NCBI GenBank assembly: GCA_963744005.1
Contig: CAVURU010000003.1
Location: 2,170,001 to 2,234,000 of the forward strand
Reading direction: 5' to 3'
DNA: 64,000 nucleotides
Origin: Palsa-504 sp963744005
GTDB taxonomy: Bacteria; Actinomycetota; Actinomycetes; Streptosporangiales; Streptosporangiaceae
Shown: in pieces, positions 45,921 to 54,539 of the stretch
Layout: every line of letters begins with the position of its first letter
Position numbering within the stretch: the first letter of the stretch is position 1
The notes under the pieces: model-generated
The model's database searches: none
What the model was told of the DNA's origin: nothing
What the model saw: only the letters and a program-made list of their open reading frames with translations
Program-made: the position numbers and the translations under genes

Positions 45921-47000
45921 ATGGGCCCGGTCACGCTGCTGGAGAGCCTCAGCCCGTACGGCAGCCGCAAGGTCACCGTCGAGTACGACGGTCAGGTGAC
46001 GGCGGCCTATCTGCATGACGGGGTGACGGTGATCTCGGCGACGTGGATCGCCAACCACGAGCCCGCGCCCGCCGCCACCGACCAGGCGCGACTAGACGCC
46101 GGGCGGGCGCCGCTCATGCCCGCGGCGCACACCAGGCATCCGGGCGGCCGCCCGCCGCTGCCGGCGTCCGCGCTGGAGGCGCTGTGGTTCGAAGAGGGCG
46201 ACGGGGTGGCCGTGCTGGAGAACGGGCGGCCGCTGGCGGTGATCGCCGGCTGGTCGGACGCCGAACGCGGCATGCCCGGCTACAGCCGGGACGTGATCGG
46301 CCAGACGCCGTTCGGCTGGTCGCTGGATGACGCCATGGAGGGGCTCGCGCCCCGGCTGGAGCGATCCCGGTCGTTCTGGCGGTGGCGGCAGCACGGCTGG
46401 AACCAGTTCCAGCAGGCGCTGCTCGGCCACCTGGACACCCGGCTCGGGCCGGCCGGGCACTACTGGGACGCCTCAGCCGGCCAGCAGCCGCTGACCGGGG
46501 TGACCGAACGGCCGCCGGCGCCGGGCCGCCCCTACACGGTGCTGTCCACGGTGGGCATGAGCTGCCAGCGGATGCCCGTGGTCGAGCAGGTGCTGGACGA
46601 CTCCAGCGGCTACGCGCGGGTCGAGCTGGCCGTGGCCACCACGCTGCCCAGCGCGCAGGCGGCGCGGGTGTTCCTGTGGCTGTCGACGTACCCGTGGCAC
46701 GCGGTGACCTGGTTCGGCCCGGGGCACAGCGTCCGGTGGTACCACGAGCCCGCCACGTTCCCGCTGGGCAGCGCGGGCATCGGGGCGGAAGCGGTGCTGC
46801 TGCTGGAGGCGCCCGGGCCGGGGCTGGACGGGCCCGAGCCGCCGGACCTGTCGGGGTTCACGTTCGGCGGGGACCCGGTGCGCTGGCTGTGGCTCGTCCC
46901 GATTTCCGAGCGGGACCGGCAGCTGGCCCGCGAGCGGGGCTCGGCCACCCTGGTCAGCAGGCTAGCCGCGCAGCGCCGCAGCTGGGTGGTGGGACCTTAG
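45921..47000 (+). CDS. SUFU-domain protein
   Basis: 359 residues. The C-terminal half fits bacterial suppressor-of-fused domains: YTVLSTVGMSCQRMP, then ARVELAVATTLPS, VFLWLSTYPWHAVTWFGPGHSV, LLLEAP, and VRWLWLVPISERDRQLARER. The N-terminal half (ATWIANHEPAP..., VAVLENGRPLAVIAGW) is a second, unrecognised domain. Bacterial SUFU proteins are often immunity proteins for polymorphic toxins, but no toxin gene is near. It interrupts the usual rlmN-cdsA run, on the opposite strand. Confidence 0.75.
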   Translation: MGPVTLLESLSPYGSRKVTVEYDGQVTAAYLHDGVTVISATWIANHEPAPAATDQARLDAGRAPLMPAAHTRHPGGRPPLPASALEALWFEEGDGVAVLENGRPLAVIAGWSDAERGMPGYSRDVIGQTPFGWSLDDAMEGLAPRLERSRSFWRWRQHGWNQFQQALLGHLDTRLGPAGHYWDASAGQQPLTGVTERPPAPGRPYTVLSTVGMSCQRMPVVEQVLDDSSGYARVELAVATTLPSAQAARVFLWLSTYPWHAVTWFGPGHSVRWYHEPATFPLGSAGIGAEAVLLLEAPGPGLDGPEPPDLSGFTFGGDPVRWLWLVPISERDRQLARERGSATLVSRLAAQRRSWVVGP

Positions 47001-47040
47001 GCCCCCCGGGGGATTGGGGGGAGAGGCCGGGGGGCCTAAG
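46996..47040. terminator. Hairpin terminator between SUFU gene and cdsA
   Basis: A perfect 14-bp stem (CTTAGGCCCCCCGG and its complement) with a 17-base G-rich loop begins at the SUFU stop codon. It probably serves both convergent genes. Confidence 0.75.
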
Positions 47041-47137
47041 GGGGTCGCGTACCGGGGATCAGCGGGTTATCACCCGGGTGGCGAGCAGGCGCGGCGCGCC
47101 GCGGACAATGAGCTGCCCGGGCGCGGGGCGGGGAAAC

Positions 47138-48004
47138 CTAGCGGACCGGGATAAAAACGTAGAGCAGCAGCCAGACCACGGGCGCGGCCACGAGCAGCGA
47201 ATCGAGCCGGTCCAGGATGCCGCCGTGGCCGGGCAGCACGGAGCCCATGTCCTTGATGTCCAGGTCACGCTTGATCATCGATTCGACCAGGTCGCCGACG
47301 GTGGCGGCCACCACCACGGCCGCGCCGGTGAGCAGGCCCTGCCACACGTGACCGTGCAGGAGCAGGGTCAGGCACAGGGCGCCGCCGATGAGGCAGGCGG
47401 CCGCCGACCCGGCGAAGCCCTCCCAGGTCTTCTTGGGGCTGATGACCGGGGCCATCGGATGGCGGCCCGCGGTGATGCCGGCGAAGTAGCCCCCGATGTC
47501 GCTGCAGATGGTCAGGATGACGAAGGTCAGGACCCGGCGCGGGCCGTCGCCCGGGACCAGCATGGCGACCACGAAGGAAGCCAGGAAGGGCAGGTAGATG
47601 ACGGCGAAGACGCCGGCCGTGACGTCCTTGACGTAGCCGGACGTCCCGCCGGGCAGCCGCCAGGTGAACAGCGCGATCACGGTCAGCCCGAGAGCGGCCA
47701 CCGCCCACTGGGCCCCGAGCCAGTAGGTGCAGGTCAGGATGGCCACCCCGCCCAGGGCGACGGGGATGACCGGGATGTTGATGTCCCGCTTGGCCAGGGC
47801 CGAGGCCAGCTCGGTGAGGGCGACGCCCAGGGCCAGCGCGACGTAGATGAGGAACGTGGCCTTGATGGTGAGCAGGGTCAGGACGACCAGGCCGCCGAGG
47901 AGCGCGCCGACGCCGATGGCCGCGGGCAGGTTACGCCCGGCCCGGCCCGGAGACTTCGGTTCTTCCGGGACCTTGACGCCCGGCCCGGCTGAGTCAGCGG
48001 TCAC
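47138..48004 (-). CDS. cdsA: Phosphatidate cytidylyltransferase
   Basis: A 288-residue membrane enzyme that makes CDP-diacylglycerol for phospholipid synthesis. Several transmembrane helices precede the catalytic region SPKKTWEGFAGSAAACLIGG, and the signature GDLVESMIKRDLDIKDMGSV continues into LPGHGGILDRLDS. The GTG start follows the frr stop directly (TAG-GTG), so the two are coupled. Confidence 0.92.
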   Translation of the reverse strand: MTADSAGPGVKVPEEPKSPGRAGRNLPAAIGVGALLGGLVVLTLLTIKATFLIYVALALGVALTELASALAKRDINIPVIPVALGGVAILTCTYWLGAQWAVAALGLTVIALFTWRLPGGTSGYVKDVTAGVFAVIYLPFLASFVVAMLVPGDGPRRVLTFVILTICSDIGGYFAGITAGRHPMAPVISPKKTWEGFAGSAAACLIGGALCLTLLLHGHVWQGLLTGAAVVVAATVGDLVESMIKRDLDIKDMGSVLPGHGGILDRLDSLLVAAPVVWLLLYVFIPVR

Positions 48005-48562
48005 CTAGACCTCGAGGAGCTCGGTTTCCTTGTGCTTGAGCAGCTCTTCGACCTGGCCCTCATACGTCCGGGTGAGATCGTCGAGTTCGCGCTCGGCGCG
48101 GTGCACGTCGTCTTCGCCCGCGTCCCCGGCCTTGATCATCTTGGTCAGGGTGTCCTTGGCGTGCCGCCGGATGTTCCTGATCGCGACCTTGCCGTCCTCG
48201 GCCTTGTTCCGCGCGGTCTTGATGTACTCGCGGCGGCGCTCTTCGGTCAGCTCGGGCAGCACGATCCTGATGATGTTCCCGTCGTTATTCGGGTTGACGC
48301 TCAGGTCGCTGTTCCTGATGGCCCGCTCGATGGCGCCCAGCGATCCCTTGTCGAAGGGCTGGATGACGACCATCCGCGGCTCGGGGACCGCGAAGGAGGC
48401 CAGCTGGTTGACCGGCGTCTGCGTCCCGTAGTAGTCGACGGTGACCTTGGCGAACATGGACGGGTGAGCTCGGCCGGTCCGGATGACGGCAAACTCCTCC
48501 TTGGCCACCGTGACGGCCTTGTCCATCTTCTCTTCGGCTTCGAAGAGGGTGTCATCAATCAT
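48005..48562 (-). CDS. frr: Ribosome recycling factor
   Basis: 185 residues, the standard length. Landmarks are MIDDTLFEAEEKMDKAVTVA, RTGRAHPSMFAKVTVDYYG, VVIQPFDKGSLGAIERAI and LPELTEERRREYIKTARN. With EF-G it splits post-termination ribosomes. It follows pyrH on the same strand, as in nearly all actinobacteria. Confidence 0.95.
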   Translation of the reverse strand: MIDDTLFEAEEKMDKAVTVAKEEFAVIRTGRAHPSMFAKVTVDYYGTQTPVNQLASFAVPEPRMVVIQPFDKGSLGAIERAIRNSDLSVNPNNDGNIIRIVLPELTEERRREYIKTARNKAEDGKVAIRNIRRHAKDTLTKMIKAGDAGEDDVHRAERELDDLTRTYEGQVEELLKHKETELLEV

Positions 48563-48633
48563 GTTCGGCTCCGTCTACTCGCAGTGCTTAGGAGCTTAGC
48601 CGGTGGCCGGCAACCGGGGGATCCTGCGTCGTC

Positions 48634-49380
48634 TCACGTGCCGGGGCGGGAGATCAGGGTGCCGACGTCCTCACCGCGGATGGCCCGCAGCACGTTCCCC
48701 TCGACCATGAGGGCGAAGACGACGATAGGCAGCCGGTTGTCCATGCACAGCGTGACCGCCGTGGTGTCCATGACCTTGAGCCCGCGGCTGAGGTACTCGG
48801 CGTAGTCCAGCCGGTCGAAGCGGGCCGCGCCCGGCGTGGTGTGCGGGTCGGCGTCGTACACGCCGTCCACCTTCGTGCCCTTGAGAACCGCGTCGGCGCC
48901 GATCTCCAGGGCCCGCTGCGCGGCCGCGGTGTCGGTCGAGAAGAAGGGCGCGCCCAGCCCGGCGCCGAAGATCACCACCCGGCCCTTCTCCAGGTGCCTG
49001 ATGGCGCGGCGCGGGATGTACGGCTCGGCGACCTGGCCCATGGTGATGGCCGTCTGGACCCGCGTCTCGACGCCGTTCTTCTCCAGCACGTCCTGCAGGG
49101 CCAGGCAGTTGATGACGGTGCTGAGCATGCCCATGTAATCGGCGCGGGCCCGGTCGATGCCTCGCTCGGCCAGGGCCGCGCCGCGGAACATGTTGCCGCC
49201 GCCGACCACTGCGGCGACCTGTACGCCCTCCTTGGTCGCGGCGATGATCTCCGCAGCCAGGTGGGCCACCACGTCCGGCGAGATGCCCAGGGGCTCATCA
49301 CCCGCGAACAGCCCGCCGGACAGCTTCAGCAGGACCCGGTGCCAGCTCGGGTGGACCGACCCGGCAGCGGATTCCGCCAT
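48634..49380 (-). CDS. pyrH: UMP kinase
   Basis: A 248-residue UMP kinase of the amino-acid-kinase fold: VLLKLSGGLFAGDEPLGI, VVGGGNMFRGAALAE, VIFGAGLGAPFFSTDTAAAQ and GTKVDGVYDADPHT. The first motif usually reads SGE; here it is SGG. It phosphorylates UMP with ATP and is feedback-regulated by UTP. The start lies 4 bp after the tsf stop. Confidence 0.94.
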   Translation of the reverse strand: MAESAAGSVHPSWHRVLLKLSGGLFAGDEPLGISPDVVAHLAAEIIAATKEGVQVAAVVGGGNMFRGAALAERGIDRARADYMGMLSTVINCLALQDVLEKNGVETRVQTAITMGQVAEPYIPRRAIRHLEKGRVVIFGAGLGAPFFSTDTAAAQRALEIGADAVLKGTKVDGVYDADPHTTPGAARFDRLDYAEYLSRGLKVMDTTAVTLCMDNRLPIVVFALMVEGNVLRAIRGEDVGTLISRPGT

Positions 49381-49384
49381 GAGC

Positions 49385-50221
49385 TCAGGCCTGGCCGACC
49401 TGGAACCGGGCGAACCCGGTGACCTTCAGGCCGTCGGTGGCCAGGACCTGCTTGATGGTGGTCTTATTGTCCTTCACGAACGCCTGCTCGGTGAGCACAA
49501 CGTCCTTGAAATAGGAATTCAGCCGGCCCTCGACGATCTTCGGGATGGCCTGCTCGGGCTTGCCCTCGTCGCGGGTGATCTGCTCGGCGATCCGGCGCTC
49601 CTTCTCCACGACGTCAGCCGGCACGTCCTCGCGGTTGGTGTACAGCGGCCGCATGGCGGCGATCTGCTGGGCCAGGTCCTTGGCCACGTCCGCGCTGGGC
49701 TTGTCCAGCTCGACCAGCACGCCCAGGGTGGGCGGCAGGGCCGCGTCGCTGCGGTGCAGGTAACTGACCACGTAGCCGCCCTCCAGGCGGGCGAAGCGGC
49801 CGAGCTCCAGCTTCTCCTTGAGGCTCGCGCCGGCGTCCTCGATGAGTTCCTGGACGGTGACGCCCGGGCGGGCCTCCACGGCCTGCAGGGCCAGCCGGTC
49901 GGATACCCCGGAGCCCAGCGCGACCTTGGCGATCTCGCCGGCGAGCTGCTGGAACTGGTCGGTCTTGGCCACGAAGTCCGTCTCGCAGTTCAGCTCGACG
50001 AGCACGCCCGCGTCGTTCCCGGACAGCTCGGCGGCGACCAGGCCGTTGGCTGCGGTGCGGGTGGCCCGCTTGCCCACGTCCTTGGCGCCCTTGAGGCGCA
50101 GGACCTCAATCGCGCCCTCGATGTCGCCGTCGGTCTCGGTGAGCGCGTTCTTGCAGTCCATCATGCCGGCGCCGGTCTGGTCCCGGAGCCGCTTGACATC
50201 AGCGGCGGTGAAGTTCGCCAT
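49385..50221 (-). CDS. tsf: Elongation factor Ts
   Basis: 278 residues. The N-terminal UBA-like part is VKRLRDQTGAGMMDCKNALT, followed by VGKRATRTAANGLVA and LVELNCETDFVAKTDQFQQL, the EF-Tu contact segments. It exchanges GDP on EF-Tu. It follows rpsB with a 46-bp gap, the conserved operon. Confidence 0.95.
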   Translation of the reverse strand: MANFTAADVKRLRDQTGAGMMDCKNALTETDGDIEGAIEVLRLKGAKDVGKRATRTAANGLVAAELSGNDAGVLVELNCETDFVAKTDQFQQLAGEIAKVALGSGVSDRLALQAVEARPGVTVQELIEDAGASLKEKLELGRFARLEGGYVVSYLHRSDAALPPTLGVLVELDKPSADVAKDLAQQIAAMRPLYTNREDVPADVVEKERRIAEQITRDEGKPEQAIPKIVEGRLNSYFKDVVLTEQAFVKDNKTTIKQVLATDGLKVTGFARFQVGQA

Positions 50222-50267
50222 GTCCTCGTCTTTCGTCTGTGTTCGGCTTTGCCGTGGTGAGACTGGC

Positions 50268-51296
50268 TTACTCGGCGGTCTCGCCCTCGGCGGTCTCGCC
50301 CGTGGCGGTGTCGGCGGTCGCGGCGGTCTCCGCAGCGTCTGCGGCGTCGCTTTCGGCGGCGGCCTCGGCCAGGCCGGCCAGGTCGTCGGCCTGGTCCTCC
50401 TCGGCGGCGGCCTCGGTGGCGGACGCGGACTCGGCGTTGATGGCCAGGTCGGCGGCGCCCTCGGTCTCGGCCGCAGTCACGATCGCCTCATCGGGCGGGG
50501 TGACCGGGGCGGAACCCTCGAGCAGCTCGCGCTCCCACTCGGCCAGCGGCTCCTGGGTGCCCACTTCGGCGCCTTCGGGCTTCTCGTCGGTGCCGGACGC
50601 GCCCGCTCGGGACATGAGGCCCTCGGCGACCGCGTCGGCGACCACCCTGGTCAGCAGGGCGACGCTGCGGATGGCGTCGTCGTTGCCGGGGATCGGGTAG
50701 TTGACCTCGTCCGGGTCGCAGTTGGTGTCCAGGATGGCCACGACCGGGATGCCCAGCTTGCGCGCCTCGTTGACGGCGATGTGCTCCTTCTTGGTGTCCA
50801 CCACCCAGATGGCGCTCGGCACGCGGGCCATGTCGCGGATACCGCCCAGCGTCCGGTCGAGCTTGTCGTGCTCGCGACGCAGGTGCAGCAGTTCCTTCTT
50901 GGTCATGCCGGAGCCGGCCACGTCGTCGAAGTCGATCTCCTCGAGCTCCTTGAGCCGCTGGAGCCGCTTGTAGACGGTGGAGAAGTTGGTGAGCATTCCG
51001 CCCAGCCAGCGCTGGTTCACGAACGGCATCCCGACCCGGCGCGCCTGCTCGGCGATCGCCTCCTGGGCCTGCTTCTTGGTGCCGACGTACAGGATGGTGC
51101 CGCCGTGCGCGACGGTCTCCCTGATGAACTCGTACGCGCGGTCGATGTAATCCAGCGACTGCTGGAGATCGATGATGTAGATGCCGTTGCGCTCGGTGAA
51201 GATGTAGCGCTTCATCTTCGGGTTCCAGCGCCGGGTCTGGTGCCCGAAGTGGACGCCGCTCTCCAGGAGCTGCTTCATGCTGACGACCTGAGCCAT
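50268..51296 (-). CDS. rpsB: 30S ribosomal protein S2
   Basis: 342 residues. The start MAQVVSMKQLLESGVHFGHQ and segments FIFTERNGIYIIDLQQ, NQRWLGGMLTNFSTV and PIPGNDDAIRSVALL are canonical. The last 80 or so residues form an acidic Ala/Glu/Asp-rich tail (for example TATADTATGETAEGETAE), longer than in most bacteria. AAAGGGA precedes the ATG at 51296. Confidence 0.95.
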   Translation of the reverse strand: MAQVVSMKQLLESGVHFGHQTRRWNPKMKRYIFTERNGIYIIDLQQSLDYIDRAYEFIRETVAHGGTILYVGTKKQAQEAIAEQARRVGMPFVNQRWLGGMLTNFSTVYKRLQRLKELEEIDFDDVAGSGMTKKELLHLRREHDKLDRTLGGIRDMARVPSAIWVVDTKKEHIAVNEARKLGIPVVAILDTNCDPDEVNYPIPGNDDAIRSVALLTRVVADAVAEGLMSRAGASGTDEKPEGAEVGTQEPLAEWERELLEGSAPVTPPDEAIVTAAETEGAADLAINAESASATEAAAEEDQADDLAGLAEAAAESDAADAAETAATADTATGETAEGETAE

Positions 51297-51750
51297 GCCC
51301 GCGGTCCCTTTCGTTCGCGCGCCGACGGCCTGCTCCAGGCCACGGCGCTGCTCGGTTGGTTCCTGGTGCCTGCGGTACGACGCGCCTGCGGCCGGCCAGT
51401 TGGCCAGCGGACCGAGCGGCGCGTCCCGCCCCTGGTGGTCCCGGAAATTCCGGAATCGAGTGGGCAAGCGGGCACGCGATTTAGCCGCCGAGCGCGAGCC
51501 AGGAGCGGCACGGCTGCGACGACCTTGCTAAAGGATACTTGACGATCCCCGCCCGCGGCGCCGCAGTTAACGGCTTGCCTGCCGGTCGCCGTGCTCGCTG
51601 GCGTTTCGCCGGCGTTGACTGCTGGCGGGCGGCTCGCGGGGCTGCTGGCGGGGCATGGTTCTTGGGCGGATTCGCCGGTATCTCGCCAGGTGAGAACGTT
51701 CAGGGAGGTGTTTCATTCCTGGCCGGGTGAGGCGCGCGCCGGGCGTCGAC
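51297..51750 (-). promoter_or_regulatory. rpsB leader and promoter region
   Basis: The 454-bp gap between xerC and rpsB. A -10-like TATCCT lies near 51532-51537 on the minus strand, which would give a leader of over 200 bases, suitable for S2 autoregulation. The short palindrome ATTCCGGAAT lies inside it, near 51450. The part nearer xerC is GC-rich with no clear feature. Confidence 0.45.
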
Positions 51751-52737
51751 CTAGGCGCGGGGATGGGCCTGGCGGTAGCTGGATTTCAGCCGCTCGATCG
51801 ACACGTGGGTGTAGATCTGGGTGGTCGCGGGCGAGGAATGGCCGAGGATCTCCTGCACGCTGCGCAGGTCGGCGCCGCCTTCCAGCAGGTGGGTGGCCGC
51901 GCTGTGGCGCAGGCCGTGCGGGCCGGCGTCCCGGGCCGCTCCCCCGTCGCGCAGGCGCTCGTGCACGACCCGCCGGGCGGTGCGCGGGTCGATGCGGCGC
52001 CCGCGGACGCCCAGGAACACGGCTGGGCCGCTGCCGGGGACAGCCAGAACGGGGCGCCCGTCCTGCAGCCAGCGGGTGACCGCGCGCAGCGCGGGCAGGC
52101 CGACCGGGACGATGCGTTCCTTGTCGCCCTTGCCCAGGACCCGGACGGTCTGCCGGGCGTGGTCGAAGCTGTCGGGGATCAGGCCGCAGAGCTCGCTGAC
52201 GCGGATGCCGGTGGCGTAGAGGAGCTCGAGGATGGCGGCGTCGCGGAGGGCAACGGCTCGCCCGATATCGTGGGACGCTCCTGCCTGGTGGCCCTCGGCG
52301 GGCGCGAGCTCGGCGGTCTCGGCGCGGCGGGCGGCGGTGTCGAGGACGGCCCGCATCTCGTCGGGCCGCAGGACGTGCGGCAGGGTGCGGCGGGCCTTCA
52401 GGGTGCCGAGCCGGGGGCCGGGGTCGGTGGCCAGCCAGCCGCGGCGGTAGGCAAAAGCGGTGAAGGCACGGGCGGCGGCACCGCGCCGGGCCAGCGTGGT
52501 GCGGGCGGCGCCGGAGGCGTGCTGGGCGGCCAGCCAGGCCCGCAGCCGGGCAGCGTCCAGGTCGCCGGGTGACTGGACACCGGCCGCGTGGGCGTGCTGG
52601 AGCAGCGAGGTGACATCGCCGAGGTAGGCGCGGACGGTATGCGGGGACAGGGACCGTTCGGCCCGGAGGTGACGCTCGAAGGCGGCGAGGGCGGTGGCCA
52701 TCTCGGGCGGGAGGTCTCCGGGCTGTTTTTCCGCCAT
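51751..52737 (-). CDS. xerC: Tyrosine recombinase XerC
   Basis: About 328 residues. The N-terminal core-binding domain is FERHLRAERSLSPHTVRAYL. Catalytic residues are Arg in ATGIRVSELCG, Lys in GKGDKERIVPVG, His-x-x-Arg in HGLRHSAATHLLEGG, and the nucleophile Tyr in TQIYTHVSIERLK with LGHSSPATT before it. With XerD it resolves chromosome dimers at dif. A loop of about 20 residues (ETAELAPAEGHQAGASHDIG) after LDTAARR is longer than usual. The position next to rpsB and dprA is typical. Confidence 0.9.
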   Translation of the reverse strand: MAEKQPGDLPPEMATALAAFERHLRAERSLSPHTVRAYLGDVTSLLQHAHAAGVQSPGDLDAARLRAWLAAQHASGAARTTLARRGAAARAFTAFAYRRGWLATDPGPRLGTLKARRTLPHVLRPDEMRAVLDTAARRAETAELAPAEGHQAGASHDIGRAVALRDAAILELLYATGIRVSELCGLIPDSFDHARQTVRVLGKGDKERIVPVGLPALRAVTRWLQDGRPVLAVPGSGPAVFLGVRGRRIDPRTARRVVHERLRDGGAARDAGPHGLRHSAATHLLEGGADLRSVQEILGHSSPATTQIYTHVSIERLKSSYRQAHPRA

Positions 52738-52827
52738 GGGCTCAGTGTGCACCCAGGTCGGGCCAGAAAGCGGGAACGGGCCAGGTGACACGGCGTTCGC
52801 GAGTAATTTCGGATGACGACACGCCGC

Positions 52828-52843
52828 TCGAACTGAAGTTTGA
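52828..52843 (+). promoter_or_regulatory. LexA-box-like site B
   Basis: TCGAAC-TGAA-GTTTGA matches 11 of 12 fixed positions of the actinobacterial SOS box. It overlaps TTGACA (52840-52845), which has CAGGGT 17 bases further on, a good promoter for the gene at 52912. Confidence 0.5.
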
Positions 52844-52911
52844 CACCGCTACGGGCGTGCGGCAGGGTGAGCCGTGCGGCCACATCGAGCAGCGCCTAGG
52901 AGGAAACGATC

Positions 52912-53565
52912 ATGGGTCAGAAGACGGTCCGGTTCAGCGACCTGAGCGGCCAGCTCATCACGCACGACGAGGCCCTGGCGCGAGTCGTGGTGCACGAGCA
53001 CCCCGACCTGGTCGACGGCCCGGTCGAGATCGAGGCACTGACTGACGAGGCCGAGAGCATGCAGCAGTCCGCGCTGCGGGTCGCGGTCATCGACCTGTAC
53101 CTGCCTGACGACGTGGAGCCGCGCCGCCTGGTCATGGAGGCTGACGCGTTCGACAAGCTCGCTACAGAGAACCCGATGGAGCAGCTGCTGATCGCGGCCA
53201 GGCCGGCCCGGCGCAGCACGAAGGCGTCCGCGAACGGCAGTTCGCGCGCCGACCGCCTGGACTACGGCACCCTCGAGCACGCGGGCAAGCCGCACAAGGG
53301 CAAGGTCACTGACGCCGAGAAGGAACTGATCCGGGACCACCTGGACGAGATCAACATACGGCTCGCACAGCAGGGGCTTCGGACCATCAGCGTCAGCGAC
53401 CCGGACCAGGTGGAGCGGTACGGGCTGCAGGAGGTAGCCCCGGACCGCACAGCTGAGCTGGAGTTCGACCTTGAGGAGGAGCAGGCGGAGATGAAGGCGG
53501 AGGAGGACGAGGCCTACGCGGATGAGGAGGCCTACGCGGATGAGGACGCGTACGCGGCCGGGTAG
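52912..53565 (+). CDS. Conserved acidic protein of unknown function
   Basis: 217 residues with a strong ribosome site (AGGAGG). The N-terminal half is beta-rich (VRFSDLSGQLITHDEALARV, ALRVAVIDLYLPDD). A middle helical part contains LDYGTLEHAGKPHKGKVTDA and reads on to a degenerate ERYGL. The last 35 residues are acidic with repeats of AYADEE. No known domain is obvious. A promoter with a LexA-box-like site lies just upstream. It faces away from xerC. Confidence 0.75.
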   Translation: MGQKTVRFSDLSGQLITHDEALARVVVHEHPDLVDGPVEIEALTDEAESMQQSALRVAVIDLYLPDDVEPRRLVMEADAFDKLATENPMEQLLIAARPARRSTKASANGSSRADRLDYGTLEHAGKPHKGKVTDAEKELIRDHLDEINIRLAQQGLRTISVSDPDQVERYGLQEVAPDRTAELEFDLEEEQAEMKAEEDEAYADEEAYADEDAYAAG

Positions 53566-53649
53566 GTACCGCTTCGGTCCCAGCCCGCGGGCTGGTGAGT
53601 TCGGGCACCACCGCGACGGTGCGGCGGCAGGGCCAGTTACGCTTTCCTG

Positions 53650-53775
53650 GTGATTGATACGTTGCTGCGGGTCCGGGGCCCGCGCGCGCGGAAGGCGCGA
53701 CTGCTGGCCATCCTCGGGCTTCTGCTGATCATGGCCGGGATCACGGTGGCCGTAGCGGTGTTCACCGGGTCTTAG
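53650..53775 (+). CDS. Small single-pass membrane protein
   Basis: 41 codons from a GTG: a basic N-terminal part (MIDTLLRVRGPRARKAR) and one hydrophobic helix (LLAILGLLLIMAGITVAVAV). Composition and the clean basic-then-hydrophobic layout suggest a real inner-membrane peptide, but the ribosome site is weak and I know no relative. Confidence 0.4.
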   Translation: MIDTLLRVRGPRARKARLLAILGLLLIMAGITVAVAVFTGS

Positions 53776-54058
53776 CGCTCGCTGGCCTGAGCCCCGAGAC
53801 GGCGGCGACGGGCGCGCTGGGGATCGTGAGAAGTTGCCCCGGCCCGATGACGGGGTCGCCTTGCCGTGGGTCCCTGAAGGTGTTTTCTGGTTTTCAAGAT
53901 CCCCTTCAACGCACATCTCCGGATGTGAAGATTATATGGAGATCGCGTGGAGATCACGTGTGCTTGAGTGATAGCCAGGCCGCGATCCATCCGGTTGACA
54001 GTTGCTTGCCGGCAAGGGATTGACTTTCCCTCCAGAGGCGTCCAATATCCGATTAACA
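53776..54058. other. Gene-free stretch upstream of the structured leader
   Basis: AT-richer than the rest of the window. It holds TTGACA (53996-54001) and TTGACT (54021-54026), the second followed by AATATCCG at a spacing near 18, and then TTAACA (54053-54058), 16 bases before TATAAG: several overlapping candidate promoters for the downstream RNA/MFS unit. A leftward open frame here (53932-54219) has no ribosome site and poor coding character. Confidence 0.4.
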
Positions 54059-54316
54059 GCCGGTTTACGCTTTATAAGAACTGGCTGCCTGGATCTTCTT
54101 CTATAGAGGCGGGAGAAGGCCCGGAGTCCTGCGTTCCCTGAGGCATTGGAGGGAACTATGCCGTCTGGCTTTGACTCCGCTTGGTGCCGTGTCAGCCCGG
54201 CACCGGCTATGCCAAACAAAGCCGTGCCCTTACCGGCCTGGGCGGGCTAGGCAACCCGCTCAGGCCCACATTACCTGGCCAGCGGATCAAGCATCCCCCG
54301 CGAGGGGCAGATCCGC
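54059..54316 (+). ncRNA. Unassigned structured RNA (5' leader or stand-alone)
   Basis: Six consecutive stems can be drawn: GCCGGTT/AACTGGC (54059-54085); GGAGTC/GACTCC (54123-54178) enclosing GTTCCCT/AGGGAAC (54133-54156); GGTGCCG/CGGCACC (54183-54204); GGCT/AGCC (54205-54223); a 12-bp stem with one G-U at 54235-54266; and GCGGATC/GATCCGC (54282-54316) enclosing CCCC-GCGA-GGGG with a GNRA tetraloop. TTAACA-N16-TATAAG ending at 54080 could start the transcript. It lies 220 bp before the MFS gene. I could not match it to a known riboswitch, RNase P, SRP or tmRNA. Confidence 0.5.
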
Positions 54317-54539
54317 CTATCCCGGACAGGCGTCCCTATTAGCACCCTAGCTTGTCCTCGCCTGGTCTCAATTACTCAGCGCGTCCCACGCATTTTGGCC
54401 TGCGCAAAAACGGCCAGCGACCGCTGAGAGATGACAGGAGCGATGGCAAGAATGCGCATTTTCATCGACCGCGAGCAAAAGAAAAGCACTTCCGCTTTAC
54501 CCGCCCCCTGAACCGGGTGACAGCAAGGAGAAAACTGAG

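Noticed and set aside
53932..54219. A 95-codon leftward frame in the gene-free gap
   Set aside because: No ribosome site, no codon bias, no recognisable fold, and it lies across the structured RNA stems.
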